The notes under the pieces are model-generated. The model was not told the origin of the DNA. It was given only the letters and a program-made list of their open reading frames with translations, and made no database searches. This document shows, piece after piece, positions 57,824 through 64,000 of a stretch of 64,000 nt of DNA. Every line of letters begins with the position of its first letter. Positions within the stretch are counted from its first letter, which is position 1. Source of the stretch: Mycolicibacterium sp. MU0053 (lineage in GTDB: Bacteria > Actinomycetota > Actinomycetes > Mycobacteriales > Mycobacteriaceae); contig NZ_OY726397.1 of the NCBI RefSeq assembly GCF_963378095.1, forward strand, positions 1,612,001 through 1,676,000, given 5' to 3'. Made by a program: the position numbers and the translations under genes.

Positions 57824-57869
57824 AAAGATGCTGGGTGGGCTCCCGAAGCGGGGTCCGCCCAGCATCTTT
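57824..57869 (+). terminator. Hairpin terminator after the DUF2510 gene
   Basis: AAAGATGCTGGG and CCCAGCATCTTT are perfect 12-bp arms, extended inward by GC pairs around CCGAAGC. It is followed by CGATTTTG, the closest to a U-run seen in the window. Confidence 0.85.
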
Positions 57870-58048
57870 CGATTTTGCAGCAGTGGGTGGTCGCCGAACG
57901 CGGCATCCTTCGAGTTCCGCCATCCACAGTTCCGATTTCCTCCACAGCACCGACGCGCGCCGCACGTGCTTCGCTAAAGCTGTCGGTCCGGCAGGGCTAG
58001 CTGGGACTCGCACAAACCAGTGCAATCCCGCATCGAAAGGACCCTGCC

Positions 58049-58534
58049 ATGTACGAAACCACGCTGACCATAGTCGGTCGCCTCGCCACCGCACCCGTCT
58101 TGAAGCGCGTCGGCGACAGTCAGGTGGCCACGTTCCGGTTGGCCACCAACTCGCGCAAGCGCATGCCGGACGGCAGCTGGGAACCGGGCCGCTCGCTGTT
58201 CCTGTCGGTCAACTGCTGGGGCAAGCTCGGCACCGGCGTCGCCGGCAGCCTGGGCAAAGGCGATGCGGTGATCGTCACCGGACACGTCTACACCAGCGAG
58301 TACGACGACCGGGAGGGCATTCGGCGCTCGTCGCTGGAGATGCGTGCCAACGCCGTGGGCCCTGATTTGTCCCACTACGTCGTCAAGGTCGGCCGCGTCG
58401 TCGACAACGATCGCCCCGGCCTCGACGAGGATCGCGCCGACGATGCGGTATCCGAGGACGCCCAACCGTCGGGCTACGACCTGGACGCCTACGCCGATGA
58501 CCTCGCGGAGCAGCCGGATCCGGTCCCGGCGTAG
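58049..58534 (+). CDS. ssbB: Second single-stranded DNA-binding protein (SsbB type)
   Basis: 161-aa OB-fold protein like Rv2478c, a paralogue of the essential Ssb. The OB core has VGRLATAPVLK, FRLATNSRKRMPDGSWEPG, FLSVNCWGKL and VIVTGHVYTSEYDDREG. The acidic tail is short (residues about 135-161) and lacks the DDDIPF-type end that recruits partner proteins in Ssb. ATG 58049 follows AAAGGA. About 120 bp separates it from ettA. Confidence 0.9.
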   Translation: MYETTLTIVGRLATAPVLKRVGDSQVATFRLATNSRKRMPDGSWEPGRSLFLSVNCWGKLGTGVAGSLGKGDAVIVTGHVYTSEYDDREGIRRSSLEMRANAVGPDLSHYVVKVGRVVDNDRPGLDEDRADDAVSEDAQPSGYDLDAYADDLAEQPDPVPA

Positions 58535-58657
58535 CGCCCGCTGAGCCGGCTGCCCACCGGCGATTACCTCGTCATATCGCGGCGCGCCTAGGATGGTCGG
58601 GATCGTTGCTTGAAGCAACCAGACAATTTTGCACGACCAGAAAGGCGACACTGCGGC

Positions 58658-60331
<1,674 letters not shown>

Positions 60332-60413
60332 TCTGACGGCTGCGTGCCGACGAGCCGCATCAGCGGCCACTTCCAATGGCGGAACGGCACGGCGCTGAGT
60401 CAGGAGTGTCCGG

Positions 60414-63400
60414 ATGACGGTGAATCAGCCCCATGACCACGGTGCGAAACCGCACGGCGCTGATTCACCGAGACGGACCCGGCTGGCCCCCGACACCGAC
60501 ACCAACGCGGCGACCTTGCGCGCCGCGTTGGTGCGCACCTATCGGGGCCCGCACGACGAAGCGCCGGTCACCGATCCCGACGTGGCCGATACCGGCGGGC
60601 TGCGCCGCGCCGCCGGCCAAGAGGTCATCGACGAGTCGGCGCTGACGGCGCAATTGGAGCTCGGTAGCCAACGCGGCCCCGGCGAAACCAAGGTCGCGTT
60701 CAACCCCGGACCGGGCGCTGCTTTGCAGATCGTCACCGACCAGTCGGCCATGCTGATGGATTCGGTCACGGTGCTGATGCACCGGCTCGGCGTGTCTTAC
60801 ACCGCGATCATGAATCCCGTCCTGCGGGTCGAGCGCGACGAGACCGGTCGGTTGCGTCGGCTCGAACTCGCCGACGACGCCGGCGGCGACGACATCGAAA
60901 CCTGGATCCATATTCAGCTGGCCCCGGCCGTGGACCGCAAGGCCGTCGCCCAGGTCGAAGACCTGATCCCGCGGGTGCTCAACGACAGCCGTCAGGTGGC
61001 GGCGGACTCGGCCGCCATGGCCGCCGAATTGAGTCGGCTGGCGGAGAGCCTCAACGACGACGGCCCCGACCGCCGCGACGTCGCCGACCTGCTGCGATGG
61101 CTTGCCGACGGTCATTTCGTGCTGCTCGGTTACCAACGCTGCCCGGTCAGCGACGGTAAGTCCTCGGTCGAGGAGTCCAGCCGTCTCGGCGTGCTGCGGT
61201 GGCGCAACGAGGTCCTGCCCGAGCTCACCGGCAACGGGGAGCCGTTGGTGTTAGCGCAGGCGACCATGCCCAGCTACCTGCGTTACGGGGCCTACCCCTA
61301 CGTGGTGGTGGTGCGCGACAGCGCCGCCGACCGCAACGTCGAGCACCGCTTCGTCGGCTTGTTCACCGTCGCCGCCATGAACGACAACGTGCTGGGCATC
61401 CCGCTGATCTCCCGGCGCGTCCACGAGGCGTTGGCGCTGGCCGGTCGCGACCCCGGCCGGCCCGGTCAACTGCTGCTCGACGTCATCCAGACCGTCCCGC
61501 GCGCGGAACTGTTCGCGCTGTCCGCGCAGCAACTGCACGATATGGCACTGACGGTGATCGATCTCGGATCGCGCCGTCGCACCCTGCTGTTCGCCCGCGT
61601 CGACAAGCTCGGTCATTTCGTCACGAGCCTGGTCTATCTTCCGCGCGACCGCTACACCACCGCCGTGCGGCTCGAAATGCAGGACATCCTGGTCCGGGAG
61701 TTTGGCGGCATCGGAATCGAGTATTCGGCTCGGGTCAGCGAATCACCCTGGGCCCTGGTCTATTTCACCGTGAAGCTGCCCGACGGTACCCGACCCGGCG
61801 ACGTCGATGTCTCAGTGCAGAACACCACGCGGATCCAGGGCCTACTGACCCAGGCGGCCCGCACCTGGGGTGATCGGCTGCTCGGAGCCGTGGCCCAGGG
61901 CGCCATCGACCAACCCACCGCCGAGCATTACGCGACGGCCCTGCCCGAGGCCTACCGCCAACTCGTCACACCGGCCGATGCGATCGCCCATATCGGCGTC
62001 ATCGAGGGCCTCGACGACGGCGGGGTCCAATTGGTCTTCGCCGGCGACCCCGAAACCCGCATCCATCAACTGACCTGGTACCTCGGGGGACGTTCGGCCT
62101 CACTGTCGGAACTGCTGCCGATGCTGCAGTCGATGGGGGTGGTGGTGCTCGACGAACGGCCCTTCCGGGTCAAGCGCCCGGACGGGCTCCCGGTGTGGAT
62201 CTACCAGTTCCGCATCTCGCCGCATCCCACCGTCCCGACCGCCGGTCCCGACGAAATCGAGGACGTCGCGGCACGATTCGCCGACTCGGTGACGGCCATC
62301 TGGAAGGGCTGGGTGGAGATCGACCGGTTCAACGAACTGGTGTTACGCGCCGGGCTGACGTGGCAGCAGGTCGTGGTTCTCCGGAGCTACGCAAAGTACC
62401 TGCGGCAGGCCGGCTTTCCATACAGCCAGGCTCACATCGAGGCCGTGATGAACGACAACGCGCACACCGCGCGATCGCTGATCGAGCTGTTTGAGGCGGT
62501 GTTCGATCCGAGTATGGACTCGGCCGGATCGGACAGCGCGAAATCCCGTGCCGCACAAGCTGCCGCGGCGGCCGTGGCCGCCGACATCGACGCCCTGGTG
62601 AGCCTCGACACCGACCGGGTGCTGCGGGCCTTCGCCTCGCTGATCCAAGCCACCTTGCGCACCAACTACTTCGTGACCGCCGAGGGTTCGGCGCGCGGCC
62701 AAGGCGTGCTGGCCACCAAACTCAACCCGACGCTGATCGACGAATTGCCTTTGCCTCGACCCAAGTTCGAGATCTTCGTCTACGCGCCGCGGGTCGAGGG
62801 TGTCCATCTGCGGTTCGGTGCCGTGGCCCGCGGCGGGCTGCGGTGGTCGGACCGTCGCGAGGACTTCCGCACCGAAGTGCTGGGCCTGGTGAAGGCGCAG
62901 GCCGTCAAGAACGCCGTCATCGTCCCGGTGGGCGCCAAGGGCGGCTTCGTCGTGAAGCAACCGCCGCTGCCCACCGGCGACGCCGCCGCCGACCGCGACG
63001 CGACCCGCGCCGAGGGCGTCACGTGCTACCGGTTGTTCATCGGCGGCCTGCTGGATCTGACCGACAACGTCGACACCGCCACCGGTGCCGTGGTGGTCCC
63101 GCCGCAGGTCGTCCGCCGCGACGGCGACGACGCCTATTTGGTGGTCGCCGCCGACAAGGGCACCGCCACGTTCTCCGATATCGCCAACGAGGTCGCGAAG
63201 TCCTATGACTTCTGGCTCGGCGACGCCTTTGCCTCCGGCGGGTCCGTCGGCTATGACCACAAGGCGATGGGCATCACCGCCAAGGGCGCCTGGGAGAGCG
63301 TCAAACGGCACTTCCGGGAACGCGGACTGGATACCCAGGCCGAGGACTTCACCGTCGTCGGCATCGGCGATATGAGCGGCGACGTCTTCGGCAACGGCAT

Positions 63401-64000
63401 GCTGCTCTCCGAGCACATCCGCCTGGTCGCGGCGTTCAACCACCTGCACATCTTCATCGACCCCGAACCCGAGGCGGCGCGGTCCTGGGCGGAACGCCGG
63501 CGATTGTTCGACCTGCCCCGCTCCAGCTGGGACGACTACGACAAGTCGCTGATCTCGGCGGGGGGCGGCGTGTTCAGCCGCCAGCAGAAGTCGATCCCGA
63601 TCAGCGCCGAGATCCGGGCCGCGCTGGACCTCGCCGACGACGTCACCGAGATGACGCCGCCGGCCCTGGTCAAGGCCATCCTCAAGGCGCCGGTGGACCT
63701 GCTCTGGAACGGCGGCATCGGCACCTACATCAAGGCCGAGGCCGAGTCTGACGCCGACGTCGGCGACCGGACCAACGACCTGCTTCGGGTCAACGCAAAT
63801 CAAGTGCGCGCCAAGGTGATCGGCGAGGGAGGAAACCTCGGCGTGACGCCCCGGGGCCGCGTCGAGTTCGACCTGTCCGGTGGTCGGATCAACACCGACG
63901 CGCTGGACAACTCGGCCGGCGTGGATTGTTCCGACCACGAGGTCAACATCAAGATCCTGGTCGACTCGCTGGTCACGCAGGGCAAGGTGCAGCCGGATCA
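60414..64000 (+). CDS. gdh: NAD-dependent glutamate dehydrogenase, large (L_180) class, 5' part
   Basis: First 1195 codons of a protein that should be about 1600 residues; it runs off the right edge. It deaminates glutamate to 2-oxoglutarate. N-terminal ACT-like regulatory region (about residues 1-600) precedes the catalytic domain, whose active site is visible at about 805-845: [20 protein letters not shown] and [18 protein letters not shown]. The Rossmann segment begins near [15 protein letters not shown]. In mycobacteria this enzyme is inhibited by the FHA protein GarA, controlled by PknG. Start ATG 60414 ([12 protein letters not shown]). Confidence 0.93.
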   Translation, partial: MTVNQPHDHGAKPHGADSPRRTRLAPDTDTNAATLRAALVRTYRGPHDEAPVTDPDVADTGGLRRAAGQEVIDESALTAQLELGSQRGPGETKVAFNPGPGAALQIVTDQSAMLMDSVTVLMHRLGVSYTAIMNPVLRVERDETGRLRRLELADDAGGDDIETWIHIQLAPAVDRKAVAQVEDLIPRVLNDSRQVAADSAAMAAELSRLAESLNDDGPDRRDVADLLRWLADGHFVLLGYQRCPVSDGKSSVEESSRLGVLRWRNEVLPELTGNGEPLVLAQATMPSYLRYGAYPYVVVVRDSAADRNVEHRFVGLFTVAAMNDNVLGIPLISRRVHEALALAGRDPGRPGQLLLDVIQTVPRAELFALSAQQLHDMALTVIDLGSRRRTLLFARVDKLGHFVTSLVYLPRDRYTTAVRLEMQDILVREFGGIGIEYSARVSESPWALVYFTVKLPDGTRPGDVDVSVQNTTRIQGLLTQAARTWGDRLLGAVAQGAIDQPTAEHYATALPEAYRQLVTPADAIAHIGVIEGLDDGGVQLVFAGDPETRIHQLTWYLGGRSASLSELLPMLQSMGVVVLDERPFRVKRPDGLPVWIYQFRISPHPTVPTAGPDEIEDVAARFADSVTAIWKGWVEIDRFNELVLRAGLTWQQVVVLRSYAKYLRQAGFPYSQAHIEAVMNDNAHTARSLIELFEAVFDPSMDSAGSDSAKSRAAQAAAAAVAADIDALVSLDTDRVLRAFASLIQATLRTNYFVTAEGSARGQGVLATKLNPTLIDELPLPRPKFEIFVYAPRVEGVHLRFGAVARGGLRWSDRREDFRTEVLGLVKAQAVKNAVIVPVGAKGGFVVKQPPLPTGDAAADRDATRAEGVTCYRLFIGGLLDLTDNVDTATGAVVVPPQVVRRDGDDAYLVVAADKGTATFSDIANEVAKSYDFWLGDAFASGGSVGYDHKAMGITAKGAWESVKRHFRERGLDTQAEDFTVVGIGDMSGDVFGNGMLLSEHIRLVAAFNHLHIFIDPEPEAARSWAERRRLFDLPRSSWDDYDKSLISAGGGVFSRQQKSIPISAEIRAALDLADDVTEMTPPALVKAILKAPVDLLWNGGIGTYIKAEAESDADVGDRTNDLLRVNANQVRAKVIGEGGNLGVTPRGRVEFDLSGGRINTDALDNSAGVDCSDHEVNIKILVDSLVTQGKVQPD

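Overview
The window is 64 kb of GC-rich actinobacterial chromosome from a mycobacterium, probably a fast-growing Mycolicibacterium-type species. The main evidence is a single-polypeptide FAS-I gene followed by acpS, a PPE protein, a CmrA-type mycolate reductase and frequent GTG/TTG starts. The order fas-acpS-M20-bcp-(small DUF3618)-ldtB-orn-DUF853-SDR-MFS-TetR-accD1-accA1-fadE19-maoC-citE-bkdABC-echA14-lipQ-WS/DGAT-plsC-plsB2-ssbB-ettA-gdh follows the M. tuberculosis Rv2525c-Rv2476c block as I remember it, with local insertions and losses. No IS element, prophage or CRISPR array was seen.

Layout. 0-5.8 kb: a degenerate ABC-type ATPase with a YhgE/Pip membrane protein, then leftward genes for a PrsW-like protease, a translationally coupled exported protein and an MFS transporter. 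Two related palindromes sit on the stop codons here. 5.9-6.5 kb: a frameshifted remnant of the DUF1906 gene (Rv2525c type). 6.6-18.7 kb: the fas control region, fas, acpS, an M20 peptidase and bcp. 18.8-24.1 kb: a small membrane protein, a 580-bp low-GC gap, an ectoine-type ABC importer operon (ehuBCDA) and an MFS exporter. 24.2-29.6 kb: tRNA-Lys, ldtB, a DesA-type desaturase, a cobalamin riboswitch leading into a PPE2-like gene, tRNA-His and orn. 29.7-36.8 kb: a HerA/DUF853 ATPase, a mycolate reductase, MFS, a proline-rich membrane protein, an S9 peptidase and two very small membrane/secreted proteins. 36.8-46.9 kb: the leucine/branched-chain keto acid operon and its TetR regulator, with a clear 18+18 bp operator. 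46.9-54.9 kb: echA14, tRNA-Arg, lipQ and a coupled acyltransferase operon (WS/DGAT, HAD-PlsC, PlsB2). 54.9-64 kb: a CopD/CtaG fusion, a DUF2510 surface protein, ssbB, ettA and the first 1195 codons of the large NAD-glutamate dehydrogenase.

How the genes work together. The central theme is acyl metabolism. FAS-I and its activating AcpS make fatty acids, and the mycolate reductase finishes mycolates. DesA-type, PlsB2, PlsC and WS/DGAT proteins desaturate or esterify acyl chains. BkdABC, FadE19, AccA1/AccD1, the MaoC hydratase and the CitE-like lyase form an almost complete leucine degradation route to acetyl-CoA and acetoacetate, probably repressed by the divergent TetR protein.

The window is mostly conserved core. 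The points most worth a second look are the dispersed 'CCGGTTCGACGAGCGG' repeat that supplies a stop codon in one place and a ribosome-binding site in another, the stop-codon-embedded palindromes, the riboswitch-PPE2 unit without adjacent cob genes, the degenerate ATPase paired with YhgE, and the broken Rv2525c-type gene.
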